Assembly: GCA_026874595.1 (NCBI GenBank)
Contig: CM049309.1
Location: 306,501-370,500 of the forward strand
Length of the DNA: 64,000 nt
DNA from: Sipunculus nudus
Lineage: Eukaryota; Annelida; Sipuncula; Golfingiida; Sipunculidae
Direction: 5' to 3'
A program made the translations under genes and the position numbers. Under the pieces are notes generated by a model that saw nothing but the letters and a program-made list of their open reading frames with translations, ran no database searches and had not been told where the DNA came from. Below, one piece after another: positions 30,201 through 45,200 of the stretch (position 1 is its first letter; each line of letters begins with the position of its first letter).

Positions 30201-33200
30201 ACATGCCAGAATGATGTCAGTATTGCGTAATTGTTTTAAGTTATGGGCCCAAACATAATGCACTTTGTAAAAAGTCAAGAAATATATTTACTCCCTTAAC
30301 AAGGGCATTGCTGAAGCTAGAGATTTTTTTTGTCAGGGATGTAACATTATTTAATCAAGATTCAATTGAATACCCAAAATTAGTTCTGAATTTTTCAAAT
30401 TTTATAAGTTATTAGTATAAATATAAAATTAGTACCTTAAATTTTGCCCAACTGTGACCATGGCACGTTTGTGTCCTGTGAGCACTGTTGATATAATTTT
30501 CATATCATGCACACATTAGGATTTCAGCTTTTTAGTTTAGAAAGCTGAAAGAAATTGGCCAAAAATTGTAGCTTTTATTAATGTTTTTTATGAGACCCTG
30601 TCAGACTTTGGCTCTCTCCAGCCCCTCTTGAGTCACCTGTATGTTGACCTTGTTGACCTTTCATCAAATTATGCACGCTTGAGGCGAGGCATACAGGAAT
30701 CCAGGCAGCTTATGGCCAGCCACAGTTGATCCAGGTGTCCAACCCAACTCATCTAGTAGTTTTAACCAACAACATAACAATAAACAATAAATTAATAAAT
30801 TTTTATTGGTTTTTAATAACAAATTAAAGAAAAATAGAAAAGGAATTTGTTAGTTTATAATAACAGGAAATTAACTTGCAGTTACTGATGATATAAGAAT
30901 CTTGTATCGATGGGTAGAATGTCACATATTCCAAATAACACCATGCAGTCACCTATGGCATTTTTCAGTTCAATTTTAATAATAAAGAAGTAAATCATAT
31001 TATTCATTACTAATCATTAGGGATCATATGAAGGAAATTAATGATAGACAAAGATGCAGTTGATAATATTAATCTAGATTCCTACTGTGTCTAGTGTGTA
31101 CATTGATGTGAAATTAGTCCAAAATGAATTTTTTACAGTTATTTTTTAATATAAATAAAAGCCATAAAACCAGGTACTTATGATCATTATTTAAATGTGT
31201 GAATTTTGTATATTCTGGATTCTCAACATCATTGGTTGGTGAAACTGAATAAATACCAGACATGGTGCTAATACTTTGTAATTATATTTAAATACGAATA
31301 TGATTATGTACTCCATTATAAAATTTCTTGCATAAAGAATAGGAATTCAGGTAAAAATGAAAGTATATGAATACTCGTGCAAATACCTTCAAAATGTATT
31401 CATGAATGCATTCATGAATATATTCTTTAAAATTATTTTAATAATCATATCAGTTATATTTCAATTAAAAAAATCATGATTCTCTTATTATTTTTTATAA
31501 GAATTATATTTGGGACAATATTTGTAATTTTTTTTAATAAATAGTTAAACTCTTATATTATATGTTCTGCTTATAAGTTATTTGGCCAAGTCAAAATCTG
31601 TGTGACAATAGTACTCCATTTGTTAATAAAATAAATGAAATCAATCCTCTTCCCTGTCTCCAAAGGTACTATCAAAATCATACATAAGCTAAACAACAAC
31701 AACTCATAATACAGCTTATATTTATTACCACACAAAACCAGCATGTGCCTCATTTCTAAATAATATTTTTTTATCATATATAACAGCTGAGCGTCGTGAC
31801 CCATAGGTCCCTTGTTTTCCTGTAAGTACTGTGGATTTAATTTTCACAGCATGTGCACATAAGGATTTAATCTGTTAAAATCTGAAATTTGAAAATAAAA
31901 GCTACAAAATTCGGCTAGTTATTGAATTTTTTTTGGAGGCTCTTGTTGTATTCCCTTATATTGTCAAGCAGACCACTTTGGTCACTGTAGGTCATTCAGT
32001 GCAGCTCTCTATGCTCCCCAGACTGTTGGCATAATGTTTGAGCTTGATCAGGCTGTCTGCAGTTAATACCATATCACAGGGAGCCTTTTCCTCTCCCCCC
32101 CCCCCCACCCCATTCTGTTGACAGACCTGTACTATGAACTAGATGAATCTTAAAATCAACATTTTTTTCAGCAAGAGCAGTAACAACGGAGACCCCTCCC
32201 CCCACCCACCCCTTCAATACACAGGACTAATAAACAAGATGAATCTTATTATTTTAATGTTAAATAAATTCATTTTGATGAGACTTGGCCAATTTTGATA
32301 TTTTAAAGAAAAAAATTTCAGGAATTTAATCCTTATATTCCAATGTGATAAAATATCAGGATCTAATGTAAGTGCTAACTGACAAGATTTAAGAAGATAA
32401 AAATACTTTGTAGCATTTCATTCATATCTCTAAAAGTTGGCAGGTCCTAGGTGTGAATAACACTGTTAACTTAGTGTTAAAATTAGGAATATTGGTCAAA
32501 CTTTGTGGGATTAATTGTATCGCCAGACATAGTCTGGAGATACTATGGTTTAGGCACGGTCGCGCCGCCGCCGCCGCAGAGATTTCTTTTGGACACAATA
32601 ACTCAAAAAATATTTCACGGATCTTTACCAAACTTGGTATATGTATAGATATGGGTGAGAGGACGACGCCTATATAAAATGAGGTCATGACCTCAACTAG
32701 GAGAGTGACCTTGACCTTGAATAGGTTCAATTTTTGGGAAAATCACACAAATTCTTAAATATCTCAAGAAAACCTGCATGGATTGATCCCAAAATCAAGT
32801 TGATCGAAGATCATGGATAGGGTTGTCATGTTCCAGAAACTGGTGGCGCCACCTATTATTCTTAATTGTTTTCATGCCGTTTAATATCCCCAAAATTGCT
32901 ACTTGACAGTACTGTGAGCATTATAAGTCAAAAACTAATGGACAGATTTCTTTCATATTATGCAAATACATAGATATGGGTTATGGGATGATGTTTATTT
33001 AAATTGGGGTCATGACCTTTCCTATGAGAGTGGCCTTGACCTTGAATATTGCCATATATGATGAAAATTACACAAAATCATTAATATCTCAATAAGGGAT
33101 GCATGCATTGGTCCAAAAATCAACTTGACCGAAGATCTTGGATAGTATTGTCATGTACCAGAAACAGGTGGCGCCACCTGTTATTCTTTTACTTGTTTTG

Positions 33201-36200
33201 TGCCGTTTAATACCCCATCATTGCCATTTATCAGTACTGTGAGCATTATAAGTCAAAAACTAATGGACAAATTTCTTTCATATTATGCATATACATGGAT
33301 ATGGGTTATAGGATAATGTTTATTTGAATAGGGGTCATGACCTTTCCAATGAGTGGCCTTGACCTTGAATATTGCCATATATGGTGAAAATCACACAAAA
33401 TCATTAATTTCTCAATAAGGGATGGATTGATTGGTCCAAAAATCAACTTGAACGAAGATCTTGGATAGTGTTGTCATGTACGGGAAACAGGTGGTGCCAC
33501 CTGTTATTCTTTTACTCGTTTTTGTGCCGTTTAATACCCCATTATTGCCACTTAACAGTATTGTGAGCATTATAAGTCAAAAACTAATGGACAGATTTCT
33601 TGCATATACATAGACATGGGTTAGGGGATGATGTATATTGAAATTTGGATCATGACCTTTTCTATGAGAATGACCTTTTCTATGAGTGTGGTCTGATATT
33701 AATTGTTGCTGAAGATGGGGGGCCTATTCTTAAAGGGGGGGGGGGGGTTAATTGTCTGGGGATACTATGGCACCTGCGGTGCCAAGAAATATCTAGTTTT
33801 TAACTCATATGGGGCCATATATTTAACTTTTGAAAACTTAATACCTTCACACATTATTTGTTTATGAAATGTTACTTTTATATAACACTTACTGTAGGTC
33901 TATTTGTTCCCTTGGTGCATCACTAAATGGTTTAGCTCATGTCCATTATTCTATAATTTACAGTTTCATTTTAGCAGGGCCATTTTCTCATAGCTTTTCT
34001 AATGATACAACACATGAAAAACCAAAATAAATAAAAATATTTTGCAGTGACTAATATTTTCCAAAATTCAGCTGAGTGATGTGACCCATAGGTCCCTTGT
34101 TTCTTAATTCTATTTTGTAGGATTTCTTTCAGGTTTTACGATTTTGAGCTCAGTTGACTGTAAGTCATTGTTTCCTCTTAGTTAAAAAAATGTATTTCCT
34201 TAACCATGGTGTCAATATATGCTTCTGAAGAAGGGGCCCTGCTGTGGTTGCTTTTATGTTTGCGGGGGTTTCACATTTGCGATTTTCACAAAGGGGAAAT
34301 TACTTTGGAAAAAAAAACCTTCCTAAATAAGATGCCACATCTGCACAGGTAATTTATTCTATAGATTCAGTGGCATCTCAATATAGATAATAATACCAAG
34401 ACTGTATTATATCTGCCAATATTCATGAAGAATCCGCCTGCTCAAAGTTCTTTTAGCTCCGTGTGCAATTGTTAAAATTTTGTGTACATATTAGGTAACT
34501 GATATAATTGTTAGGTACATTGTGTAAGTACATATTAGGTAACTAATATAATTGTTTGGTACATTGTGTAAGTTACTGTACATATTAGGTAACTGATAAA
34601 ATTGTTAGATACATTGTGTAAGTTACTGAACATAGTAAATAAGTAACTGATATAATTGTTAGGTACATTGTGTCAGTACATATTAGGTAACTGATATAAT
34701 TGTTGGTTACATTGTGTAAGTTACCGTAAATCTTGTTTTATGGCCGCACGTCTATTTATAGCCGCACCCTGAGTTTGCAAGGTCTCTTAAAGGAGCTCCC
34801 ACTAAGGTCCGAATACCCAAAACCCCCCTTAAAGGCCGCACCCTGACTCCGTCTCTGGCCATAGGGTAAGATTATCAGCTGCACGTAGCAAAATAAATCA
34901 CGACAAAGCTGCTTTAATGAAGACTAGAATAAAAATATATTTAACGTTGCGATAGGGACAAAATATCTGTATGTTACTAACGACTTTTGCACATGGATTG
35001 GCAGGCATTAATCAGAAAAAGAAAGTTTCCCTGAACGATCATTTCGTTTGAATGGTGGTTAAGCAAAACGATTCTTGTATGCATCAAAACACTTCTTTGC
35101 ATGTATGTGCAATTGTCAAAGACCATAGTATGAACACTGAATTGAGGTTTATATGTACATTCATTGAAGCAAAAAGCCTGAATACTATCCACTATTACGC
35201 ACCATCACGCAGTAGCATTCAGGGGGCGATATGATGGCTAAGACTGCTGAAACTGTCAGATTTTCAACCTGCAGAAACCTGAATCACGGCTCGTGGTATA
35301 CATATAAAAATTAAATGTAGAACCTTGACATGTATATATATAACATATATGTACATATCTAACTTATTATAAAAAATCTTGGTAATTGTCACCAAATAAT
35401 ACGGTTAAAACAACCCTGCTGTAACACAGCGGCCTACTTTGTTGGGCATGGTCAAGCAACATTGAAATAAATGCCTACTTTAAACTCATTTGCAGCATTA
35501 TTTAGCAACGATTATTTGTTTAGAAAGTAAAATGAATAAAAAGCTGACATCGTAAAGAGTTGCTGACGATCGTTTTAAAATAACGTTTGAGTGACGCAAT
35601 GTGTTGAAACGCCCTGGTGTTCTGCTGAGAATATTTTGAACGGCTGTATGCGGTGGGTGGTAAACAGAACAGCCACCTATTCCATCCCAGTGTGCCTTGC
35701 GCGAAGGCTACCTTGACAAGATGGCTCCCCACACGGAAACTTTCTTGAGGAAAAAAACTTGCTTACCTCTACCAGCCATTTTAATTTCACATTAAAATCA
35801 CTCGTTTTCACGCGTCATGTTTGCTATTCATGCTTATCTCGACAAGGTAACTTCAGTTATTTTATTATTCAGTTGATTTGACCAGCCATGTTTCAAACGC
35901 ATCAGCAAATTGTGACATGGAGCGATGTCAACGTACGATGTGACGATGATAATACCGAAGTAACTGGTATGAAAATGATTCGAATCTTCCGAGTAATTCA
36001 AGAAATGGAATTTTCATCATAGATTAAGATTTCAAATTATTACTTTTAGAATAAAAATATACAGTGACTTTAAATGGATCAGCAGAATATTTCTATCCAA
36101 AATATATTGGAAAATCAGTAGCAAACAAGAATACGGCACGGCATATAAAATCTGTATATTCACCAAATTCCATCGGCTGTAGTGATGTGTTATACCATTT

Positions 36201-39200
36201 ATATCTACAAGCGGTTTCCCCTCTAACAGTATTTCCAGTCATACAATATATCCGTGATTGTATAAAAAAAAACAAAGATTAAACAGAAGTAAATGACCGG
36301 GCTATACGCATTCAAGGATGGTTTTCCAGAAACATGACATGGGGGCGAGAAGATTGGCTATTCAATATTGAGGTACATGTATCAGACATTATAAAAAATG
36401 TCAGTAAGTAACCTGCTAAATATGTTATCTCGTAATAAGTGTTGTTTTTGTTCAATTGTTATTGTTATTGTTCAATTGATTGCAAATAATTATTATACTT
36501 TGTATGAACATTTAGACTATACAATTTTATACAATAAATCTGTGACTACAAAGAGTATTTCCTCTGTGGTGTGCTTGATCTCCTATTATCACCCAAAGGA
36601 GCGCCATGTCTGGGAGAGAGTTCTTCTCACAGTTCATTTCTGATAAACCATCTATTTATGGCCGCATCCCGAGTTCAGATAAAAAGTCGAGATTTTCGAT
36701 TTTGATTTTGTTTTTTTAAGGCCGCGGCGATAAAAACAGGATTGACGGTACTGAACATATTAGGAAACTAATATAATTGTTTGGAAACATTGTGTAAGTT
36801 ACTGTACATATTAGGTAACTGATATAATTGTTAGGTACATTGTGTCATTGCATATTAGGTAACTGATATAATTGTTAGGTACATTGTGTAAGTTACAGTA
36901 CATATTAGGAAACTAATATAATTGTTTGGAAACATTGTGTAAGTTACTGTACATATTAGGTAACTGATATAATTGTTAGGTACATTGTGTCATTGCATAT
37001 TAGGTAACTGATATAATTGTTAGGTACATTGTGTAAGTTACAGTACATTTCTGGTAACTGATGTAATTGTTAGGTATATTGTGTATGTTACTGTATATAT
37101 CAGGTAACTGATATAACTGTTATGTACATTGTGTAAGTTACTGTACATATTAGGTAACTGATATAATTGTAAGGTACACTTACTGTCTGTTCATCAATGA
37201 CGCTTTCTTTCACATGTGATATCTCAACTTGAAAATGCTTGATTTTTCCCAAATTCACAGGGATCATCGGGGTCTATGAGGACTCCAGACCTAGTAAATT
37301 ACAGACCTGTCTGATTCTGCAATATACCTGCCAGAGCACAATCATTGATTTTACTTCATGCGCATAATCTAAAAAAAAATAAATTTGATTTTTAGCTCAG
37401 CTGACTATAAGTCATCTGAGCTATAGTTGTGGTCCATTGTCCATCGTCCGTCCGTCTGTCCGTCCGTCCGTCCGTAGATGTGGCACGTTTTAAAACCGTA
37501 AGACCTAGGAATCCAAAATTTGGCATAATGTTAGATGTCCCCAAGATTTCCTCCCAAGCCAAAAACTGGGTCTTTGCGACTTCGTTCCTCTATATAGTTC
37601 CTATGTACATGCCAGAAATTATGTCTGTATTATATAATTTATAAAAGTTATGGGCCCAAACATAATGCATTTTGTAAAAAATCAGGAAAGATATTTCATC
37701 ACTTAACACAAAACCTGTTAAAGCTATGGACTTTTTTTCCAGTAATATAACTTTAATTAATCAAAATTCAATTGTATACCCAAAATTAGATCAAAATCTT
37801 TTAAATTTTTTAAAATATTAACAAAAGTAAAATATTGGTACCTTAAATTTCACCCAACTTTGATATGGCACGTTTTTTTCCTGTAAGTACTGTGGATTTT
37901 ATTTTCACAGCATGTTTATGTTAGCATATTGTCTTTTAACCTCAAAAATTTGAAACCAGTTGATCAAAAACTGTAGATTTTATTCAAGTTTTCAAGCACC
38001 ATGTCACATTGTTTACATCAAGCTAGTGTTATGCAGTTTGCAAGAGCTCAGCTCCCCAGCTTCAGCTCTCAGTTCCTAAAATTTGGCATACAATTAGATG
38101 TCTCCAAAATCCCCTACCATGCCAAGAATTTGGTCACTAGGACTTAATTCCTTCGAAATATTAATGAAAAACTTCATTTTTCCATTAAAAACCCATTGTT
38201 ACACTTCAAGACTGCCTAATATCAAAACCACTGATCTGACTTTAATCATATATAATATATATATTTTTCTATACATTCTCTTTGCACATGCCAGAAATGA
38301 TGTCAGTATTGCGTAATTGATTTAAGTTATGGGCCCAAACATAATGCACTTTGTAAAAAAAACAAGAAAATATTTACTCCCTAAACAAGGGGATTGCTGA
38401 AGCTAGAGATTTTTTGTCAGGGATGTAACATTATTTAATCAAGATTCAATTGAATACCAAAATTAGTTTCAATTTTTCAAATTTTATAAGTTATTAGTAT
38501 AAATATAAAATTAGTACCTTAAATTTTGCCCAACTTCGACCATGGCACGTTTGTTTTCTGTGAGCACTGTTGATATAATTTTCATATCATGCACACATAA
38601 GGATTTCAGCTTTTTAGTTTAGAAAGCTGAAAGAAATTGGCCAAAAAGTGAAGCTTTTATTAATGTTTTTATGAGACCATGTCAGACCTTGGTTCTCTCC
38701 AGCCCCCTTTGAGTCACCTGTATGTTGACCTTGTTGAACTTTCAGCAAATTATGCATGCTTGAAGCGAGGCATTCACTGGGGCAGCCAGGCAGCTTATGG
38801 CCAGCCACAGTTGATCCAGGTGTCCAACCAAACTCATCTAGTAGTTTTAACCAACAACATAACAATTAACAATAAATTAATAAATTTTTATTGATTTTTA
38901 ATAACAAATTGAAGAAAAATAGAAAAGGACTTTGTTAGTTTATGATAACAGGAAATTAACTTGCAGTTACTGATGATATAAGAATCTTGTATCGATGGAT
39001 AGAATGTCACATATTCCAAATAACACCATGCAGTATTTTTCAGTTCAATTTTAATGATAAAAAAGTAAATCATATTTTTCATTACTAATCATTAGGGATC
39101 ATATGAAGGAAATTAATGATAGACAAAGATGCAGTTGATAATATTAATCTAGATTCCTACTGTGTCTATTGTGTACATTGATGTGAAATAAGTCCAAAAT

Positions 39201-42200
39201 GAATATATTACATTTATTTTTTTTTTAATATAAATAAAAGCCATAAAACCAGGTACTTATGATCATTATTTAAATGTGTGAATTTTGTATATTCTGGATT
39301 CTCAACATCATTGTTTGGTGAAAACTAGACAAATACCAGACATGGTGCAAATACTTTGCAATTGTATTTAAATACGAATATGAATTTGTACTCCATTATA
39401 AAATTTCTTGCATAAAGAATGGGAATTCAGGTAAAAATGAAAGTATATGAATACCAGTGCAAATACCATCAAAATGTATTCATGAATGCATTCATGAATA
39501 TATTCTTTAATATTATTTAAATAATCATTTAAGTTATATTTCATTTTAAAAAATCATACAATTCTCTTATTATTTTAAATAAAAATTATATTTGGGACAA
39601 TATTTGTCATTTTTTTTAATAAATAGTTAAACTTATATTATATGTTCTGCTTATAAGTTATATGACCAAGTCAAAATCTGTGTTACAGTAGTACTCCATT
39701 TGTTAATAAAATAAATGAAATCAGTCCTCTTCCCTGTCTCCAAAGGTACTATCAAAATCATACATAAGCTAAACAACAACTCATAATACAGCTTATATTT
39801 ATTACCACACAAAACCAGCATGTGCCTCATTTCTAAATAATATTTTTTTATCATATATAACAGCTGAGTGCCGTGACCCATAGGTCCCTTGTTCTCAAAT
39901 TCACAGGGATGATTGGTGTCTATGAGGGCTCCAGACCTATTGAATTACAGACAAGTCTGAATACCCGTATGGCCACCAGGCCATCAGAGCACAATTGGTG
40001 AATTTCTCTCGCATGCAATATCTCAAAGAGAATACACGTGATCTTTCTCAAATTCACAGAGATGATTAGTGCCTTGAAAGCTTCAGCTCTATTGAATTAC
40101 AGACTCATCCATAAACAGATATGGCCCCCAGAGCAAAATCATTAAAATGGGGAACCGAAAATTTATTCGTATTTCCGAAATATATTTCAAGTTAGTAAAA
40201 ACCTAAAATGAGTATTGTAATTATGAGTCATAAGGCTGCAGTCATGTGTAAAGCCCAGTGGTGACCCTAATTAATTAGTTCTGGGGCGATATTGTCGCCG
40301 GGCCAAAGTTGTGAAAACTACAGCTGGCCCCGCACATTCGGCCCCCTGTACCCCTAGTAAGCGATTGAGCAGTTTATCCGAGAGCACTTGTGTGTTATCA
40401 ACAACATCTCGTTTGTACGCAAGCAAGCATAGTTCGTCGGCAACGGACAGGATGTCATGCCAAATAACTTAGCAATTTACTCGCATCAGAATTGGTGAGG
40501 TATAATTCATTAAACGCTTGTGCTCGAGCAGCTTTTATATGTCCCGGTCTTCAATTACGTAGATCGATAAGAAACACCGTGTTCCTTGGCATTGTCATTT
40601 GACCTTTCCCTTCAGTGAATTTGATGAAAAAACGAGCACGGACGTATCCTGAAAGCAGGTTAGACTGATCTTTGCCAATTATACTTAGCAATAATCCTAT
40701 ATTTTTATACTTCCAGGTCTTCAATAACGAATATCGAAAAGATACACTGTGTTCCCCGGGTAAAATGGCATTGAGTTAATCATTAACTGATGTACTAACT
40801 TGCTGCTAGACCCTTGTCCGCATTTCCGAATGTTCGTTTTTACTAACAAAACGCTTGTCCCCCGACGCTTTCGGAAAAACGGCGCTCTACTGTATTATGA
40901 ATTATTTCAGGTACATTTGATGAATATCTTGACAAGCAGCATGAACTAGGCTCGGCAGCAGATAACAGTGCCAAGCTGCATTACAAGACTGTCAAAGCAC
41001 TGTCTCCAAGAAAGGTGAGTGTGAACAAACATGTCATGCTCACTCACTGACTTCACATATTCTTTTATAAAAGCCTTTCATTTTAGTGTTGAGGACATTA
41101 GTTTGGTGATGTCATTCTATCTAATATAACTTATAACAGTCAGCTGGGGAAATACAAGGGCTAATGTTCTTAGCATTTGCTTGCTGGATTTTCTTCAGAT
41201 TCTTTAAAATTTTTCCATATGCTTAAAGATCCTTTTATATTTTTTAATGTTTTTTAAGGCCTTGACAGTTCATAGCTGATTTTGACAATTTCATCAATAA
41301 GACCTTGACTCTGAGGACTAGCCATGACAGACCAGGAGGGCCAAGGCCTGCTTTAACCTGTCTCTAATCTCATTATCGTCTTTGTAAAACAGTCTGTTTG
41401 AAGATTATGCATAACACAAGACAGTTAGAAAGTTGGGCAGTGGGTGGTCAAGGAAGCTGTACAAAAAAGTGGGCTCTTGAAAATCGTAATCAATGTCCTT
41501 GAGAAATCTGGCAGCAGCTTGAAAATGAAAGAAAAATGTAGAAAACCTGGTTGAAATAATTCTCATCTTTATCACCAGTTACTTTCTAGTTGTAGTTTAA
41601 AGTACTTTGTTATATGTTGTGATAATGTCTTTTTTTTGCAACTCTTAACTAATGGGACATAATGTATGAGCATAAGATAAGTGTAAATGCATCACATGAG
41701 TGGTTTGGTTTTTGTCAACACCTGAAGAATAAGTGTACCAAGTACCTGAAAATGTGCATATCCATAGATCTTGGACTCCTCCATCTTGTACTCAAGACTG
41801 GTTGCACCATCTGCAATTGTTTTGGTGTGGCGTCCATCTGTACATGTGCTTTGGGTGAAAATTGTTCATATCTCCAGAGTGGTTCAAGGTATAGGTTTGA
41901 AATTTGGCATGTCCATCTATCTTGGAAAGTTTTCTTGTAAACCAGACAGGTGGCGCCACCTATCTTCCCCTTTCTGTAGAATAAATTAATGCCCTTTTCT
42001 CAAGAGTAATTCACCATATTGGCCCCCATATTTGGTGAAAATATTGTTTCTCAAGTTGATAGATGGAAGAAACAATAGTCGCTTGCTGAGAGTCAGCATG
42101 TGCTGCTGGAGATGGGAGGCCTATTCCTTAGGGGGAGGGGGGATTAATTGTCTGGGGATACAATGGCACCTATGGTGCCAGGAAATATTTAGTTATTTCA

Positions 42201-45200
42201 CAGTTCTCAGTTGATCTTTAATGTATTTGTCTGAAAATATTGTTTATGCATGCTTTAGTATATATTTGTGTATTTATATGTTGTTTCCAGGGAAACAAGA
42301 AGGATGTTGCTGTGGAGACAGAGGAAAGGAGCCTGACAAGGGAAATGGCCACAGCCACTGTGATGGAAACAGGTACAAATCTGCTTTCTTACTGATGTAA
42401 TATTTATCATCCAGCATTAAGTAGCAAGGTATTATGTTGTTTCCTTGATTTGTTGGGTTGTCAATAAGCAACTGTTTCAGAAAGTCATGAACAGATTTTT
42501 TTTTAATTTTGGAGAGGCTTAGGGTCAAACACAAGAACCAATCCATTTGATTTTTGAGGTAATCTGGAACACCAAAATATATGTTTTAATTTGAAGGATT
42601 CTATTTCATTGTGCATTTGAGTAATTTCTCCATTCTAACAAAGGGCCAGGGCCATTCAATGGTATTAGGGGCTGTATCTGTGTAACAGCTCACCTGTTAA
42701 CTTTGTTGGTGAACCATGATACAGAAAAGTTTGATTAAGATCTTTGCCAAAGGTATACATGTAGGCTAAAATGATAGTTCGAGCTTATATGTATACGTGA
42801 AGGCTAAAATGATAGTTCTAGTTTATCTGTATACATGTAGGCTAAGGTGGTAGTTCTAGTTGTCTGTGTACATGTAGGCTAAGATGATAGTTCCAGTTTA
42901 TCTGTATTGATGTAGACTAAAATGATAGTTCTAGTTTATCTGTATATGTGTCGGCTAAGATGATAGTTCCAGTTTATCTGTATAGATGTAGACTAAAATG
43001 GTAGTTCCAGTTTATCTTTATAGATGTAGACTAAAATGATAGTTCCAGTTTATCTGTATACATTTAGGCTAAGATGATAGTTCTAGTTTATCTGTATACA
43101 TGTAGGCTAAGGTGATAGATCAAGTTTATCTGTAAACATGAAGGCTCAGATGATAGTTCCAGTTTATCTGTATACATGTAGGCTAAGATGATAGTTCAGG
43201 TTTATCTGTATACATATAGGCTTAAATGATAGTTCCAGTTTATCTGTATATGTGTAGGCTAAAATGATAGTTTTAATTTATCTGTATACATGTGGGCTAA
43301 GATGATAGTTCCAGTTTATCTGTATATGTGTAGGCTGAAATGATAGTTCCAGTTTATCTGTCATCAAGTAGGCTAAGCTGATAGTTCAAGTTTATCTGTA
43401 TACATGTACTGTAAGACAATAGTTCTAGTTTATCTCTTTTACAGCTTACAAGTATTATATATTTTTTTAAAGAAAACAGTATTTACTTCATTTTAGATTA
43501 AACAAAAAATAAAAAAATTGCTGACTTTAATTCATCATAAATTGTTTCAACATATAAATGTTGTAATTAATATTAATCTGTTACATTGGGATTGTTCTTA
43601 AGACTCCTTTTGTCAAACTGGTTCCTGTTTCAGGGACCAATCCCATATCAGATGCAATAGAAGATTACAGAAACACTCAAGCAAGAGTTGAGGGGCATAT
43701 TCTGGCACCGAATATCTTCATGGACCTCAAGTTTCAGGACGCCAGCAAAGATAGCAACGTAAGGCCAAAAAAAATAATTATATTGCATTAGGCCAGTAGG
43801 CCTTGTTTACGGTGAATATAGAGTAAAATATCATTATGTCTCAAACACTGGCATAGAAATGACAGACAGATGGTTAAAATATATGATAATAATGACGTAT
43901 ACTTCAAATTAGTCAAGAGTTTTAAAGGATCATCAAATATGTGTTATTTTTATTTCTTGTACATGTAATATTATCAATAAAACCAGACTGAAAAGAACTA
44001 TGGGTCTCAAAATCTTGCTGTGATCCCCAGAACACATGCCCCCCCCCATGGTCATGACATTGGGATTCCCCATCAAAATGCAAGATGGTCATGCATTGTT
44101 AAAACAAGATAGGAGATCATTTACAATACAATGGGAATTTCTTTAAGGCATATATAATCTTTGTTGGTATTTCTTAATTAAATATTTAATGCAAAATAAG
44201 TTTATTAGAAGTAAGTTTATGAAATGAACTCTGCTTATGGGGCATAATGCCAGCCATGTTTAATTTCACAGAACAGTCACGAAGCATGAAAATAGTGAAA
44301 ATACAAAAAATAATTTCTTTTTGTTGGCCGTAATTTTACAAATTTTAATTTCATCACACAAAAATAAGATCGATTCCATATGATTAGTTTAGGTTTTTAT
44401 GGAAACCGAGCGTGTTAACACATTGTTAGATGTGAACACTGGTGCCACATAGCGGCCACTAGAGAAAATAGTTCAGTGAGATACTGCTACAGAGATAGCA
44501 GGTATTCAGCAGTATCTTTCCACAACATTATAACCTTTCAGTAGATGGCAGTAAATCTACTAAACTTTACAGTCTTAGCCTATACTGACCTCTTGTTTTT
44601 TTTTTATATTTTTAGCTCAGTTAACTTTTGGTCATGCTGTGCTATAGCAATGAGTCTTTTTCCGTCGTCTTTGCATCTGTCCATTCATCTGGTCATCTGT
44701 AACTGTAAGGGCTAGAATCATGTACCCTATCATATCTCCTTGCAAACCTAAATTTTGGTCACTACAACCTATATTCTCCGAGTTACCGGTGGGTTTGCAT
44801 CCCACAAAATTTATTCTTGTAGCCAAAATTTTCATCTCAAATATTCCATCATTCACATAAGCCTCACCTACCAACAGGGGAGGAACCATAATTATTTTGA
44901 GGTCACAAGGTCAAAGGGCAAGGTAACAGGACCAAAGTTCTTCTTTGAAAAAGCTTGTTGATGCAGTTAAGCCAAACCTTTCATCCCAAACCTTTGATCT
45001 TCACATATGGCTCACTTACCAAGAGGGAGAAGAATCCTATAGATTTGAGGTCACACGGTCCAAGGTCACAGGATCTACTTCTTTAAAGGTTGTCTACACA
45101 TTTCAAGCTAGCCGTTTCATTCCAATCCTTCCAAATATGCCTCATCTATGCATCACTCAATTTGATTCAAACTTCATATTTATGGGTCTTTTTGTTAGAA

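Larger units (their letters stand above)
23893..34100 (+). mobile_element. Family A element, outer copy (10.2 kb with nested insertions)
   Basis: Left-end hairpin at 23895 (AGCTCAGCTGACT / AGTCATCTGAGCT), then a GTCC-rich tract and the motif GATGTGGCATGTTTTGAAAC. Right end near 34069-34100: CAGCTGAGTGATGTGACCC then ATAGGTCCCTTG. Between them lie core units containing TGGGCCCAAACATAATGC and CCTGTAAGTACTGTGGATTT. Two further family A copies (24178, 29186) and a family B copy (32516) interrupt it. The pairing of this left and right end is inferred from removing the nested copies. Confidence 0.62.
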
